Positions 33,395 to 45,895 of a stretch of DNA of 64,000 nt are shown piece after piece; the first letter of the stretch is position 1; each line of letters begins with the position of its first letter. The stretch is from assembly GCA_015499995.1 (NCBI GenBank), contig JADNRV010000246.1, positions 1 to 64,000 on the forward strand, in the 5' to 3' direction. The notes under the pieces are model-generated. The model ran no database searches, had not been told where the DNA came from, and saw only the letters and a list, made by a program, of their open reading frames with translations. Source of the DNA: Flammula alnicola (lineage: Eukaryota > Basidiomycota > Agaricomycetes > Agaricales > Strophariaceae). Both the position numbers and the translations under genes were made by a program.

Positions 33395-34445
33395 TTAATC
33401 CTCAATGGTTAATGGAAGAAGAGCAACGCAGGCTCGTATCTGCCTTAGGGTGGCAATACGGTCGTAGTTTAGCCCATCGCAACCCTCCTTCGAACACTTG
33501 GCCTCCCAGCAGGCCAATGCTACAGGCCATTCCGCCGCATCTCCGACCGCGAGGCCTAGCGTATCTCCGAGCGGCCGTCTCTCCATCTCCAAGAACATGG
33601 CGTGTTTTAATTCCCTCCAGGAATGGTTATCCAAGACGGTTACCCCACATCGGTTACAATGATACGGTGAGCTGATGGAGCTATGTGCATTAGTAGAGTT
33701 CAAAAGGGGACCAAGGATATACCACGAACCTATTGCCCGCAGCAAATCTCTCGGGGCTATCGAGCAGCTGACGGAACCTATCTCGGCGTTTGCGATGAAA
33801 GTCCAGGAGGAGCAACACATCCTTGGAAGACATTTGATCCATGATAGAAGCATGCACTGGGTCGCATAGATCGAGGATTAGAGTATGCGTTGATGCAAGC
33901 TTGGCTTCAGCGTCCCATCCAAAATGCCGAGCGATCGCATAGCATTTCAACGGGTGCTGTCCGAGGAAGCATTGCGAGCTCAAAGCGCTTCGCATGCTGG
34001 AAATGGGTCCCTGAGTGTCCCATTTTTCTGCGACTCCTAAGACGCGTTCGATGTCGTCTATGGATTCCCACTTCGGTATGGGGAGCCCAGACAGAAGTCT
34101 GAGAAGGCGCTCCAAGGGAAAGTCGTTTTCGTAGACGTCCAAGATGTCCGGGTAGATGTCGGGTTTTCCTGGCTCCCGGTCTTGACTCTGAATTGAATAA
34201 TAGCTCGTGGGTTGAGGTAGGCTGAACATCGTCGCGAAAAACCCTGACGTCGTGCGCAGCATGAATGAGTGCACGCGATATAACGTCCCTTGAAGGGAAC
34301 GAAGGACAACGTTGGCATCTGGGGCAGAAAATAATGGATGGTATTTTTGGGTAGAATCGTCGGCTCGAATGTGTATGACTTTTGCGGTCGAGGGTAGTAG
34401 ACGCACAGTCGAAACAGTTGGTGCAGCCATACTGCGGGTGGTCAC
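33395..34445 (-). CDS. BTB/POZ domain protein with Cys-rich tail, 333 aa
   Basis: Exons 33730..34445 and 33395..33680 sum to 1002 nt. The BTB domain lies at about residues 35-130: HPLFSAPDANVVLRSLQG, LYRVHSFMLRTTSGFFATMF, and a helical part around LERLLRLLSGLPIP. C-terminal helices (CYAIARHFGWDAEAKLA, SSKDVLLLLDFHRKRRDRF) precede CNRCG, then CWEAKCSKEGC, a possible zinc-binding cluster. This layout is frequent in a large BTB family of mushrooms. The 49-nt intron starts GTTCGT and has a textbook TACTAAT branch site; without it the frame stops at SPFELY. The family acts in protein-protein contacts, often as cullin-3 adaptors; the actual partner is unknown. Confidence 0.85.
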
Positions 34446-36378
34446 TGTTAGAGAGTGAACTTTTAGGGGGTGGAATAAGACGTGGGGTTGGTCAAGTGGC
34501 CTCCATGATGTCGGCTTAAATCGTTCTTACTTAGCTACACGTGGGAGTGGGGGCAGGTAGCATATCTCGGATGTCCTCGAACATAGATGTGGAGGTGATT
34601 CTCGGCCGTCGATCTCTGCACGGCAGGGAGGAAATGTGCATGTGGGTGTGAGAGTTGTATTCGACTTCGCGATTAGCGGTCACGATATGTTCTAGCGTTC
34701 ATTGATGATGAGAAGATTGTCGTCGGAGCGGACGGTGAGTGAGCAAAATCCGTGGCGAAAGGCAACGTGCCCAGTAGAAAGGCACGACATTCAGGGTCGT
34801 CAGGAGCACGTGGGAGTTTCGAGGTTGAATCGAGCAACATCACGGCCGCATTTGTCCTTTGCTCGAGGACATCGAGGGTCTCCGAAGCCTGGAAAGAAAG
34901 GAAAGGTCAGAAATTCCACTATGACGGTTATATTAGAGTGTCTGCGTCTAAAATTACCGGGGAGAGGGAAAAATAAACTCAGCCCACTGATTCGCTACAA
35001 GGTTGGTGAGAGAATCCTGCAGCTTACTACCACTAAATTACGTCAGGAAGGATGGTCAAGCTGAGACAATGCGAGTGCAGTAGCTATGTCTAATGTGAGC
35101 TGATTTCGGCCGTCGTCAGACAACAAGCTATTTAATGGCGAAAGGAGCAGAAACCCACATGCCATGCCAAAATTTACGGGATACCTAGTAGCCTTCTAAC
35201 GCCACTGATTTTGCCCCAACTGTCAGCGTCCGCGTGAATTTAGAGAAAGGAGAAGGAATACTGTATGTTTGACTTCGCTGAGCCTGAAAGATTTTCAAAG
35301 TACTGTAAATGCAGTACGTACTTCCTGTGTTAACGGCGTTACTGTGGTAAACGTGCCAAGTTTCCGTGGCTGCGATATGGTTCTGAAAATAAACCTTAGT
35401 GGATTTCTCACATGTAAGAATAGTGCTGAGAAAGACAACCTCCCTGTTCTCAGAGGCGAATAACCGCTTTGGCTGACAGTGCTGGGCAGGTGAAATTCCA
35501 CACCCCCCATCTTCTGGTGGCCCATTTGACCTAGAAGAGCATCGCCTGCTTCATAAATTAGCCAGACAGGTCTATCGACCCTGTCAACCCGACAATGAAT
35601 GTTCTTGAAGATGGAAATTGTGAGGACGTTGCTTCGATAACGGGTTCGGGACTCACCAGGTGGGCAGGCTAAAGGGACTGCCTAGGTCGGCGAAGGGTCA
35701 ACGATGTTTCAAGCAAGAAATTTGATCCCGACATCGAGAAGAGTTTCCTTTGGATTTGTGGAGCTAGGGAGGCAATCGTTGACATTGAAAATTCTTCAAA
35801 AAGCTCGAGTTAGATATCCAGAACGCGAGATAGAAACCCTGTCAAAGAAGATTAGGGCAACTCGTTTAAATCTAAACACCAGAACGAAATGCCGTCTACT
35901 TGACGTGGACGAACCTGCTTTCACATAGACGTCTTCTGCGATTCGACGAAATTCGGGACATTGTCAAACCTTTCAGGAAATTCAAGAACAGGAGGCTGGA
36001 AGCGCAGCTTTTCATCAGACCCTGAAAAACTGACTGATTGTGGTGCGTGGCCGAGAAAGATGTCCAGAGAGTATGTCCACCGCACATCAGTTGGTTGCTG
36101 AAAGATCTAGGGTGGAGAGAGAAACGAAGTTAACGATTCTCCTCAAAGTGTCGGCGGCCTTAAGCATCCGGCGAGCCGACGCCTGCCGACGCTTGGCCTT
36201 TTACGAGTCCAAGCGGCAGTTGGCGGGCCGTAGGATGACTGTCCCAGTTGTTCTGCATCTTCCCAGGTTCGAAGTCAAGTTCTTTTATTGACAGTTATCT
36301 CACTGACACAAGAACAAAACAATATTCAATTGAAGAGTATTATTGACGTCCCGAATTAAATTTCCACTTCCTTGGCTC
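34446..36378. other. gene-poor stretch, nothing supported
   Basis: About 1.9 kb with short frames on both strands (for example plus 34702..35064 and plus 35704..35928) but no domain, no spliced extension with similarity, and no terminal repeats noticed. Confidence 0.45.
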
Positions 36379-37074
36379 TCATAATCCATACAAATCAGCG
36401 TAGGGATCCCAGGTCGGGTCAGTGTGCCTTTCGTACTCCATGAAATCTGCAATCATCTTTGCCACCTCTTTTCCATAGACTTCTCCCATGAAGGCGAAAA
36501 TCACATCGAAACCTGCGCTAACGCCTGAGGAAGTCCAGATATTCCCATCCACTACCCATCGGGCATGCGGCTCCCACTTCACCTGCGGTCGAAACTCGAT
36601 CGTCCTCGTCCAAGCGCGTTTGTTTGTGGTGGCGCGTTTCCCATCCAGCACCCCAGCTTGAGCTACCATTCGCGACCCAGTACAAACGGCGATGAGGTAT
36701 TGCAAAGTTGGGTAAATCTTTCCGATGTATTTTATCGCTGCCTCGACGTTGGCTGCTGAGCGATTACCGATGCCTCCGGGAACGATGAGGACGTCGATAG
36801 GGGGTACGGTTTCAAAGGTATGGGTCGGGACGATTGATTGACCGAAATCTGATGCAGGATTGTTAAGCCCTCCCGGGGGTTTCGTAGACACGGGCTCCAT
36901 CGTTTCGGCAATGACATAAAGTTGAAGAGGATAACCAAGCGATAACGAATTCAGAGCGTCTAATGGACCAAAAATGTCGAGCGCTTGGTACCCAGGGTAG
37001 ACGATTACTCCGTACGTTAGAGGTACCTCCTCGATTTGACGTGCGGAGGATGGAAGCTCGAGTATCGTCGACAT
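36379..37074 (-). CDS. DJ-1/PfpI-family protein (GATase1-like), 231 aa
   Basis: Single uninterrupted frame, unusual here where most genes have introns. The N-terminal VPLTYGVIVYPGYQALDIFG is the classic DJ-1/PfpI opening, with the conserved Asp and Gly. DVLIVPGGIGNRSAANV follows. LIAVCTGSRMVAQAGVLDGK is the nucleophile elbow with Cys in VCTGS. RATTNKRAW and VDGNIWTSSGVSAGFD complete the domain. The isonitrile hydratase and amidotransferase-like branch has this pattern (C-T-G-S and TSSG). It is full length for the family (about 220-240 aa). Likely a cytosolic hydratase or glyoxalase-type enzyme; the substrate cannot be told from sequence alone. Confidence 0.88.
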   Translation of the reverse strand: MSTILELPSSARQIEEVPLTYGVIVYPGYQALDIFGPLDALNSLSLGYPLQLYVIAETMEPVSTKPPGGLNNPASDFGQSIVPTHTFETVPPIDVLIVPGGIGNRSAANVEAAIKYIGKIYPTLQYLIAVCTGSRMVAQAGVLDGKRATTNKRAWTRTIEFRPQVKWEPHARWVVDGNIWTSSGVSAGFDVIFAFMGEVYGKEVAKMIADFMEYERHTDPTWDPYADLYGL

Positions 37075-38503
37075 TGTTTTTTCGGGCTTGAATGAGTCAG
37101 CGAAAGACCTGAAGGACTCTGATCAGACGAGTTTAGAGATCAGATGCGTGGGTAAAATATAATCTGATAACAACAAGTTTTCGCTGTCGTAGAAAGGTCA
37201 CTCAAATTGCAGTAACGCAGAGAAGTGCATGCATAGGGCTTGTTTGTAATATCCTTTCAGCAATTCAGTTATCTTGCATGTAACGAATCAACTGGGTGAT
37301 TGAGAGAACAAGTGGCACAGTTTACTCCTTTGGAAATTAAAGTTGCGATAGCCTAGCGATATTCAATTGAAATGTTTTCTCAGAAAGCATGAGCTGCCGT
37401 CGGATATGAGAGGTGGACTTTCACTTGATTTCATCCAACTTACTTATGCGCAGCGTCCAAAGCGTAAAAACCTGGACCAAGGTAACAAACTCGCCACAAG
37501 AAGACCACAAATACCAAAAGAGATACACGACGGCCCTGCACCGAATAACTTGTCAATGTCATGAGCAGAGGTCACCAGAGAGGACCCCTTCAACTTCAAC
37601 CGGCCACTTATCGCACCGCCTTACACAGTACTGACCGGTGATTTTGAGGAACAGAGTTTGTTGACAGAAAGTAGCATGTGCAATTCCGCTTAAGAAGACG
37701 ATATTTCTATATCCTGAGGATTCGCGGCAGTGGTTCTTCAATAACGTTACTCGGGGCTGAAATAATGGTGCACTAGTCCTGGTTTGTCGAGTTTGTACCC
37801 GTTGTTAAACATGGGGTAAAGCCCATGATTGACAGTGAAGCCGGCCGATAACTTCGTCGTATGTCCAAGGAATCCTGTGGATTGAAAAGTTCGAATCCGA
37901 GCACATCCCGACTCGCTCGGTCTCAGACTCTCAGTGAGCCCTTGAGTAACCTCCGAAAAGAATACGAGTTTGCACTGAGGTCCTGATAAGATTAGATTTT
38001 AGGGAGCAGAAGTTCGATGACGCACCTGGCAGTTGACCTATTGAAGTTTAAAATCGTCTGTGCAGGGTAGGGTTCAAACTCGGAGTCATGATCACTGTCA
38101 AGTTTGTTGGGACATTGCTCTCAAGGCTGACATAAGTATTTGGTTATGTTATGATTAATTGCCGTTGCCATCAATTGTTATGTAAGTTGAACATTTGAAC
38201 CCAGCCAAGCCTCGAACTGATCCACCAGTGATTTGTGTCTAGGTAACTCCTGTGCTGCCTGGATGCCAGTCTTAGCGCCACCCATGATCAAAACGCCTTT
38301 CTCTCGCGCTCGAAACCCTGACTTCCGATTATTTCCCTTGGTGTCGAGGCTTATGGTTTCAATGGCTAGAACAATAAATGAGTGGACAATATAGCGCTCT
38401 CTCGCACACGACCCGCGCCTCGAATTATTCTAGAGTCTTGCAGGGGCATCCTTTTTCATCTTCAGTCGTACGATGTGGTCGTTGTGTCCGAATGTACCCG
38501 TGG
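37075..38503. other. intergenic, nothing recognised
   Basis: About 1.4 kb upstream of the DJ-1/PfpI gene. Short frames (37367..37634 plus) have no domain. Some TTCGAATCC-like words (37885) resemble a B-box, but no A-box or cloverleaf is present. Confidence 0.4.
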
Positions 38504-38511
38504 TATATAAA
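38504..38511 (+). promoter_or_regulatory. TATA box
   Basis: TATATAAA, 68 nt before an ATG at 38572; together they make a well-formed core promoter in front of a very short frame. Confidence 0.5.
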
Positions 38512-38571
38512 CGGCCCTATACAGGTTTCTCCCGCAGAAAGCTTGCGCACCTTATCCTGCCAAAATCTTCA

Positions 38572-38727
38572 ATGTCCTCGCTCTCAACTCGACTTGGTGT
38601 GCGCGCTGCGCGCCCCCTCCAGATCTCCAGGCAGCTGGCTAGACAGCCAGCTTTCAGGCGCCAAGCTCATAGCGAATCTGGGAGCCCGGTACGCCCAGAG
38701 CGCATAGAGCCCGTCGCGCGATTTTAA
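38572..38727 (+). CDS. short frame with mitochondrial-presequence character, 51 aa
   Basis: Begins MSSLSTRLGVRAARPLQISR and continues RQLARQPAFRRQAH. It is rich in Arg, Ser and Ala with no acidic residue in the first 35 positions, the composition of a mitochondrial targeting peptide. It then runs SESGSPVRPERIEP to a stop at 38727. No mature domain follows. Possible readings: the first exon of a gene whose later exons were lost or not recognised (a GTACGC donor lies at about 38692), or a truncated relic. A TATA box at 38504 supports a real transcription start. No function can be assigned. Confidence 0.35.
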   Translation: MSSLSTRLGVRAARPLQISRQLARQPAFRRQAHSESGSPVRPERIEPVARF

Positions 38728-40475
38728 CCCGTTTGCATAGCACGATCGGGCACTCCCATTTTCTACGGCAAACAGGAGGGCTTTAGCTGTTAAATGTTTT
38801 TTGTACATGGGGACAGGGTTTTCGATACCCTTTATCGCAACTTGGTGGACTTGGTGTGTGACTTTTTGTTAGATTGTGAACCTCTTCGTTGACCTGGACG
38901 TCTGCCTTAGGAATCGACCCGGAGGTATTAACAACCCTTAGAGCGACAATTTGAACCCGAAACTGGAACGTCATGAGTACCAGAATACAAATCACCACGA
39001 GCGAGGATAACGTCCGGATGTACTACAATATTTCGTCTTTATAACTCTGCAAATTATTTATCTCATGCCTTACTTTTCCGGACTCCTGCAATGCTTTGAT
39101 AACATCCCGATTCGATGAAAGCGCCGACAAGGCGGTGTTTTAGGAGAATCCACAATCACACTAACGCAAATTGAGAAGTTGCGGCCGTGGCAGCAATGCG
39201 CATCGACGCGCGTTCCACTTGCAAGCTCACACTCCAAGTCGCGTGAGTCCGTCTCCATCGTATCAGACCGTTTTCAACGAGACCGGTAATGATATCCGGA
39301 AAACTGTGCTCCCCTCCATACTTGTTAAACCCTCCTTCATCAATTTCATCGAGAATAACTTCAAACATGATGCAGGCTGTAAGGATTCGAATACTGGTCT
39401 CAGCCTTTCTCTCGTCGGCCTCGTGATAAGTAAATATGGCATACTTACTTGGAGGGACCGTCGCCTTTCATAGAATTTTCTACTCGTCAGGTCGAGCGCC
39501 TTGCGACAGTAAACATTTGAAGCAGCTCTCCGAAAAGGCAATTATTTAAAAATAGGAATTTCCAGTGTCAGAGGTCCGTTTGCCAAATTGGGGTCAACGT
39601 CTCTCCGTCTTGATCAACTCGCGCGCGCACTGGGTTGACAGCGAAGTCCATGTATGATGTACATAGCCATCTCACATGTGTTATGGCGAATCTCGTGGGC
39701 CTGTTATAATTAAAGCTGAGCATGAACGTTTCAACGTCTCATCCACCCCCCATGGCCAAGGTGTTGATGGACTTTGGATGGACTGGGCCCCTCGTGACTT
39801 TCCAACAAATCCTCCTTTAGATACGGAATTCACAAACTCGCTCTTATTTGGCGCTGAGGCTTTTGGACTTCTATTGAACGCCGCGTGGAAGATTAGATAG
39901 CTTGAGCCACTGAGAACCTAGCAACAAGTGCTGCAGGTCCAAAAGATGCTCGTCGATCCTTGTTGCTTGCTTCTTTTTCGAGCAGCCGAATTCGCTCAGG
40001 CCATCCTGAAGCGAGCGGTCCGAGCGGAAAGCATCTTTCTCTAATGTTATGTAGCTTTGAGCTAAAGTGGAAGAGAGCCCCTTGATCAAGCTGTTAGGCA
40101 GACCGTGGGTATCAGCGACCCTCTTCTATGTTCGATAGTTCCGGCGAAGCTGCACACGGGTCAAACTTATCCAAAAATTCCCAAGAAAGGCCATCTGGAT
40201 TGATGCACTCCAAGATACTCATGACCATAAGGTGCATTTGATAACTGGAGGGTTTAGACTTTGCATCACCGTGACCATGACAGGCCATCAATATTTCTCG
40301 TTAGACTCTGAATGATACATGTTGTCGAATAGGTCACGCTCAGACTATCACAAGAGACAAAATGAAAGGATGTTGATTTAAGTTGGTTATGTATCACGCA
40401 TCAAGAATATATCGTATTACGTCGTACAATCCGTCTGTTCTATGGCTATACGTTCGCGGAGGATGCGAAGGGGCT
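38728..40475. other. gene-poor stretch
   Basis: About 1.7 kb before the 3' end of the first desaturase. Only domain-free short frames are seen (39171..39473 plus, 39676..39900 plus). No repeats noticed. Confidence 0.4.
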
Positions 40476-42119
40476 CTAAATCGTCTTCTTGGTCGGGTTG
40501 TCCAACGCATCAGCCGCCAGGACGCGTGAGGCCTTACCGTCCTTGTTCTTGTAGAAGACGATGTCGCCATCATCCTCGATGAAGCAGCATTGGGTGAAGG
40601 TACGGTAGAGAGCACGGAAAGTGTTCTGAAAAGATCATCAGAAAACGAGTCAAATAATGACATCACCACTTACGCTGGAGTCGTAATTATGGTCGTCCTT
40701 AAGAACCTTCTTGATGGCTTCAGTTACCTGGGGTTGGTTGTCTAGTGATAGATCATTTAGTAGATGTGCGATTAATACGACCTTTCAGAAGTGTCACGCA
40801 CAGAAGGGAATAGATGAGAACAGGTGGTGAGCGACCTAAAAGATGCGATACGGCGTTCAGCGGCGAGGATAGAACTGCGAAAATGGTATAGTACGCACAT
40901 GGTCATGGGAGACATTGTGGAGGAAAAAGCGGCCCGCCCATCCCAAAAGAGGCCTGTCGACGGTCGAGACGGCACCACGGAGGAAGGACCATTGCTTGTT
41001 ACGGTAGTGAGCAATGGTGGGGTCGGAGTGATGGAGGTAGGTCAACATCACGATCCAGTGGTTGGAAAGCTTTCGAAAATATATCAGCGATGGAGCGGTG
41101 GGACGTGAGTGATACTTACGAGGTAGGGAACGAAGTAAAGCTTGGCGAAGTTGCTCAGTCCAACCTCCTTGGTCCAGAGGTAGAGAATAGAAGACATGAT
41201 GGTCAAACCAATGTTGGAAGCGATAATTCCATTTCTCTCGTGGGGCTTGAACAGAGGAGAGGAAGGTTGGAAGTGCTATAATCCCGGGGAACCATTAATT
41301 CGATGACAAAAGAGAGCAATAGCGAATCAGCTTACGTTGGTGCCGGGAGGATACATCGGGGAGCCCATAGCGTTGGTGAGGAGGTAGTATTGCCATCCGA
41401 GCAGCTGCATAAAGAGCATGCGACCAAGGCTGTAGATGGGTGTCTCCTCAAAGACGTCATGGTAATCGGAGATGTGGGCGCTAGATTCCGGTGGCAAGTT
41501 GTAGTCGTTGCGGGTGCGAGGCACGAAGTTCTCGTCGCGTTCGATGGACATGGTCGCTTTGTGGTGGGCGTGGTGAGTGGAACGCCAAGCGTAGTAAGGG
41601 ACGAGAATGAACTGCGAAAGAAATTAAGCTGAAGTAGAATCAGATATTGTTGCACAACGTACCGTGTGCATGGAGAATCCGACGAGATGGTTGACCCAGC
41701 TGTGATCTGAAAGACTACCATGTCCTGCCTCGTGTGCCATGCACCACCAGCCGGCAAGGATGACCCCTTGCCAGTGCCAGTAAAGTGCCCAAAGAGCCCA
41801 TTTAACCACTGAGCCGACGGTAGAAGAAACGCCGAAGTTGTCAACAAGCGACTTGGACAATGGGTCGATCATCCATCCGAGCTTGTATACTACGACTGCA
41901 CAGATGATATCGCGAGCCGCAAAGGCAAGGGCTTTCAGGGTGTTCCTCTTGTGGAGGTGTTTCGGGATAACCGAATGAACTTCAGCAAGAGTCGCCTGAA
42001 GAGAGACATTTAGTTGAAGGGGAGACAATATTATGATATTCTATACACACGTTGGTGGGCTTGAAAGGAGTGTTCAAGCGCTTGGTGTATTCCGGGCCAT
42101 CGCGAAACAGGGACGCCAT
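40476..42119 (-). CDS. Delta-12-type fatty acid desaturase, HEAGH form, 418 aa
   Basis: Eight exons (42051..42119, 41663..41995, 41336..41611, 41120..41275, 40899..41069, 40802..40835, 40674..40741, 40476..40625) sum to 1257 nt. It is a membrane di-iron desaturase with the three His boxes: HEAGHGS (about residue 100), HHAHH (about 145) and HVAHH (about 320, split across an intron). Hydrophobic segments flank the boxes (e.g. GVILAGWWCMA). The C-terminus is cytosolic. The family inserts a double bond at C12 of oleoyl chains in the ER, giving linoleate. The first box has Ala where the neighbour paralogue has Cys (HECGHGA), so specificity may differ. Exon 6 is only 34 nt. Confidence 0.9.
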
Positions 42120-43247
42120 ATTGAAAACTCGCACTTCTGACAAAGTGGAGAAAAGAAACCTGAGAGGTGGCGATTTCCAACATCACAGGTTGGTATTTGA
42201 ACCTCGTCAACAAGAACCCCAGTCTGATTACGAAGTAAAACCTAAGCTGACGCATCAAAATCCGATCTACAAAGATCGTGAAGTTAACGGAGTTCTACTC
42301 GTGGACGGAGGATACGAGTCTCAAATTTAGGCAACAGAGGACCCCAAAACCTGTCGGCGCCGGGTAATCCCTTTACTATTAGGGAAATCCACCTTTGAAC
42401 GCCGGAAACTGGCGTCTACCTGCGTGCGAAATTTGCTATCCGCGTCTTCTTCATGCCACTTCCACCAACATTAACGGGGTGTTGCTAGCCCTGAGTAAGG
42501 TCTTGCAAGTGTCTGGATCCTGCTCGCCACCTTACTTTTCGCTCATCTCAGTCTGGACCATTCCCAATAATCACCTGTTGATCGGATGTTCAAGCTCGCT
42601 TTTTCTTGGCTCTACAGCTTCTGCGTTGGATGGCCCAGCGTCACTTCCTACTGCGCCGCACCTGGGTCTCTAGCAGTCTTTACTTGGTAGGTAAGATACT
42701 TTCCCAACATATTTTGCGTTTGAAATTCTCGTTTTCACTCAATTCTCACGTGGACACCCAGCATCTATTCCAAATTTATCACTCTATAAATGGATACGGA
42801 CAGAGTATTATATCTTCGATTGAATTTCTGATTTTTCGTTGTGGGATCTGACAGGGAGACTTGATTCACTGATGTGTTATTTTAGGAAACATCTTCAGGT
42901 GCCCAGAGTGGTTTTTTACTCTGTTTCGCATCCGCCACGATTCTTCGTACAGTCAAGTCTAGCAACCCCCCACTGGGTGCCTGTCAACTCCAAAAGTCTG
43001 ATTTCTGAGAAGTGATGGATCTTGCTTAGTAAACCCGGGAAAGGCTTCTTGCAGGAGGATAGTAGCGGGGTACGATCTTTAGGGCGTCCGATTACTCCAT
43101 TCGATACCCAAAGCCGCATGTTGTTCTATCCCACCCACAGGAGATCTTGGTATTTAAACTCGTTACCTTCAAGGCAAGTGAATCAGTATCCTTCCTCTCA
43201 CATATCTGAGGACAGCTTTCTTCTCCCTGTTTAAGAGATTCTTCAAC
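42120..43247. promoter_or_regulatory. shared divergent promoter region of two desaturases
   Basis: 1.13 kb between the two divergent start codons. TATTTAAA at 43151-43158 lies 97 nt before the plus-strand ATG. No convincing TATA box was found for the minus-strand gene. Short frames inside have no domain. Confidence 0.5.
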
Positions 43248-45121
43248 ATGGGTTCTAGCACTGAAGTCGAGAAATATAGCGAGGACGCGCTCCCTGCGTA
43301 CACTCCTATGCCATGGTACGTGACATAACTTGTTCTAACTAAGGTACAGATTCTCATTCGGCGCTTGTAGGTCCCTCAAGGAAATTCGAGCGGCCATCCC
43401 TGCCGAGTTGTTCGTTCGGGACACCCCTCGCGGTCTTTTGTACTTTGCCCGTGATGTCCTCTTGGCCGCTTCCGCCTGGACTCTCGCGAGTTTCATCGAC
43501 CCTTACTTCCAGTCCGAGACCACCAAGGCGGCTCTCACTCCCGTTGGCGCCGAAGTTGCCCGTTGGGCTGCTTGGGGTGTCTAGTGAGTAATCGAATTGC
43601 ATCGCATGAATATGCCAAACTCATATTGCGCTACAGCTGGTGGTTCCAAGGTCTCATCTTCACTGGCATCTGGGTTATTGGACATGAGGTTTGTATATCC
43701 CGACCATCGGGCTTGCGGATTTGCATTAACGGGGATTACCATAGTGCGGACACGGCGCGTTCTCTGACCACAAGATCGTTAACGACATCCTGGGCTTCGT
43801 GAGGCTCTTTTAATGGCGAATTCATCGGAATTGGGCTGACTTGCGCGCTTCTAGATCACCCACACCTTCTTGTGGACCCCGTACTTCTCCTGGAGGATCT
43901 CTCACCACCGTCACCACTCCAACCATGCTTCTATGGAACGTGACGAGGTCTACGTCCCCAAGACTCGGGAAGATCTCGGTATCCCGGAGAAGGCTAATGA
44001 TGAAATTGAATGGGACGAGCTCTTCGGAGACACCCCCATCTACACGCTGTACATGCTGATCCGCCAGCAACTTCTTGCTTTCCCCGCTTACCTTCGTCCG
44101 TGTTTTTTTCGTCTTATATATACTGCAATAAATGGTGGACTTATCCATTTCCTTTGCTAGTTTTCAACGTTTCCGGCCAGAAGACCTACCCCAAATGGAC
44201 CAACCACTTCGACCCCAACTCGATCCTCTTCACCAAGGCTCAGCGCAATGCTGTCATCATGTCCAACATCGGTATTGCCGCCATGGTCTGGGGTGTCACT
44301 TACTCTTGCTCCGTTTACGGCGTAGCCAACACTCTCAAGTACTACTTCATTCCCTGGCTCGAGGTTTCCCATTGGTGTAAGCTTTTTACTTATTTCCGCG
44401 CCGACCCGGTACACTTTAACTGACATAACGATTGATATCCCCAGTCATCATGATCACTTACCTCCACCACACCGACCCCACCCTCCCCCACTACCGTGGC
44501 AAGGAGTGGAACTTCCAGCGTGGTGCCGCCGCTACCGTCGACAGGCCCTTCCTCGGATGGCAAGGACGCTTCTTCCTCCACGATGTCGCCCACTTCCATG
44601 TTGTCCACCACGTGAGTACTATCCACTCGAAGCATGAGGCAAAAAAAGACGTGCTCACGCGCTGCATTTTCCGTTCTTCCCGCCAGTTCTTCCCGAAGAT
44701 GCCTTTCTGTAAGTAATCTTATCTTCCCACAGGGGCATGCCACGCTCTCTGAAGTGCTCCGCCCGAGCGGATCTCTGATCATTAAAACCGACTGATTGCT
44801 TGCTTGTCCCTGATCCGCAGACCACGGCCCTGAGGCTACCCAGCACTTGAAGGCGTTCATCGGCGACCACTATGCGTCCTCTGACAAGCCCGTCTTCCAG
44901 GCCCTCTGGGAGAGCTACAACGCGTGCCAGTTCGTCGAGAACGAGGGTGAGAGATGTTCTGCTTAAATTAGGATCTCTCGAGACTCGAATGCCGTGAACT
45001 GACCGATGCCGATCATCCCGCTCTCTTCTTTTTAGGTGACGTTCTTTTCTACCGCAACAAGAAAGGCCAAGCCCTCCGCCGCCCTGCCGATCAGTACAGG
45101 GTCCCGACGAAGTCTCAGTAA
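43248..45121 (+). CDS. Delta-12 (oleate) fatty acid desaturase, 414 aa
   Basis: Ten exons (43248..43315, 43371..43583, 43637..43688, 43745..43798, 43855..44095, 44161..44376, 44445..44611, 44687..44708, 44821..44946, 45036..45121) sum to 1245 nt. His boxes: [21 protein letters not shown] and HVVHHFFPKMPFY. Around them sit [52 protein letters not shown] and [10 protein letters not shown], all standard for fungal oleoyl Delta-12 desaturases of the ER. Exon 8 is only 22 nt, between the third His box and its tail. It is divergent from a clear paralogue 1.1 kb away; most intron positions differ, so the duplication is old. Confidence 0.92.
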
Positions 45122-45303
45122 AGGGTGTGCTGGATACGACGATTACCTCTCAATCGTGCTCTCGTTCATGTAGTACCGATCGGATAGGAGTACGACTACT
45201 CGGTAGAATTTATAGTTAGACATGTCATCAATCATCTTTTCTCGTTTTGTGTTCAGCGCCCTATGCTATCTTAAGGTCTCTGCAGTGCCATCTCAGTTGT
45301 ATA

Positions 45304-45895
45304 GAGTTGACTCCCTCTTAACCCATACCTATGATAATCGGTAACTCCTTATATATTATATCCCATAGCTCGACCCGTCCACCGACTCGGCTCGCGGGGA
45401 ATTGCATACCATAACCCATAGGTTCACAATAACCCATAACCTATACCCCCCCCCCCCAAATGCAAAACCAATAGATTTAAGCTACTATATTGAGTAGAAT
45501 ATCATAACTCCAGGGCCAAATAATTAGTTTATCGGTTGCCCATGGCCATGATGCGCCACTTGAACAGCTCAAAAGTAGCCTTGTTAGCCTCTTGACCCGC
45601 AACATTGTCATTTTCGCCTCAAAACATAACCATGGCATAATTTTCACACGACTCTTACGACCACAAGACTATTTTCATTGGGTCTGACTGAAAAAATTCA
45701 GCGGTTTTGATTCACAACAGTCTATTACTGTCCACAGCACATTTCAGCACGAATCCGTTGTCCATCGTCCACTATTTTTTCTATCGTTTTTCGAATCTAT
45801 TTTTAGCCTACCTCTGTAGAGCCATAAGCGCTAAGCCCTGATAACCCATAGCCTGGGCATCCACCGAGGGGTATGTGTTATGAGGGAGTCGACTG
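45304..45895. mobile_element. Tc1/mariner-like MITE, 592 bp
   Basis: Left end GAGTTGACTCCCTCTTAACC; right end read inward as CAGTCGACTCCCTCATAACA, flanked by TA (45302-45303 and 45896-45897). CAGTnGACTCCCT ends with TA duplication fit Tc1/mariner or pogo elements. No transposase frame. Inside are repeated AACCCATA words, a run of 12 C (45446-45457), and AT-rich sequence. Confidence 0.75.

Noticed and set aside
37875..37900. B-box-like TTCGAATCC as part of a tRNA
   Set aside because: No A-box or stem pairing found in the surrounding 100 bases.
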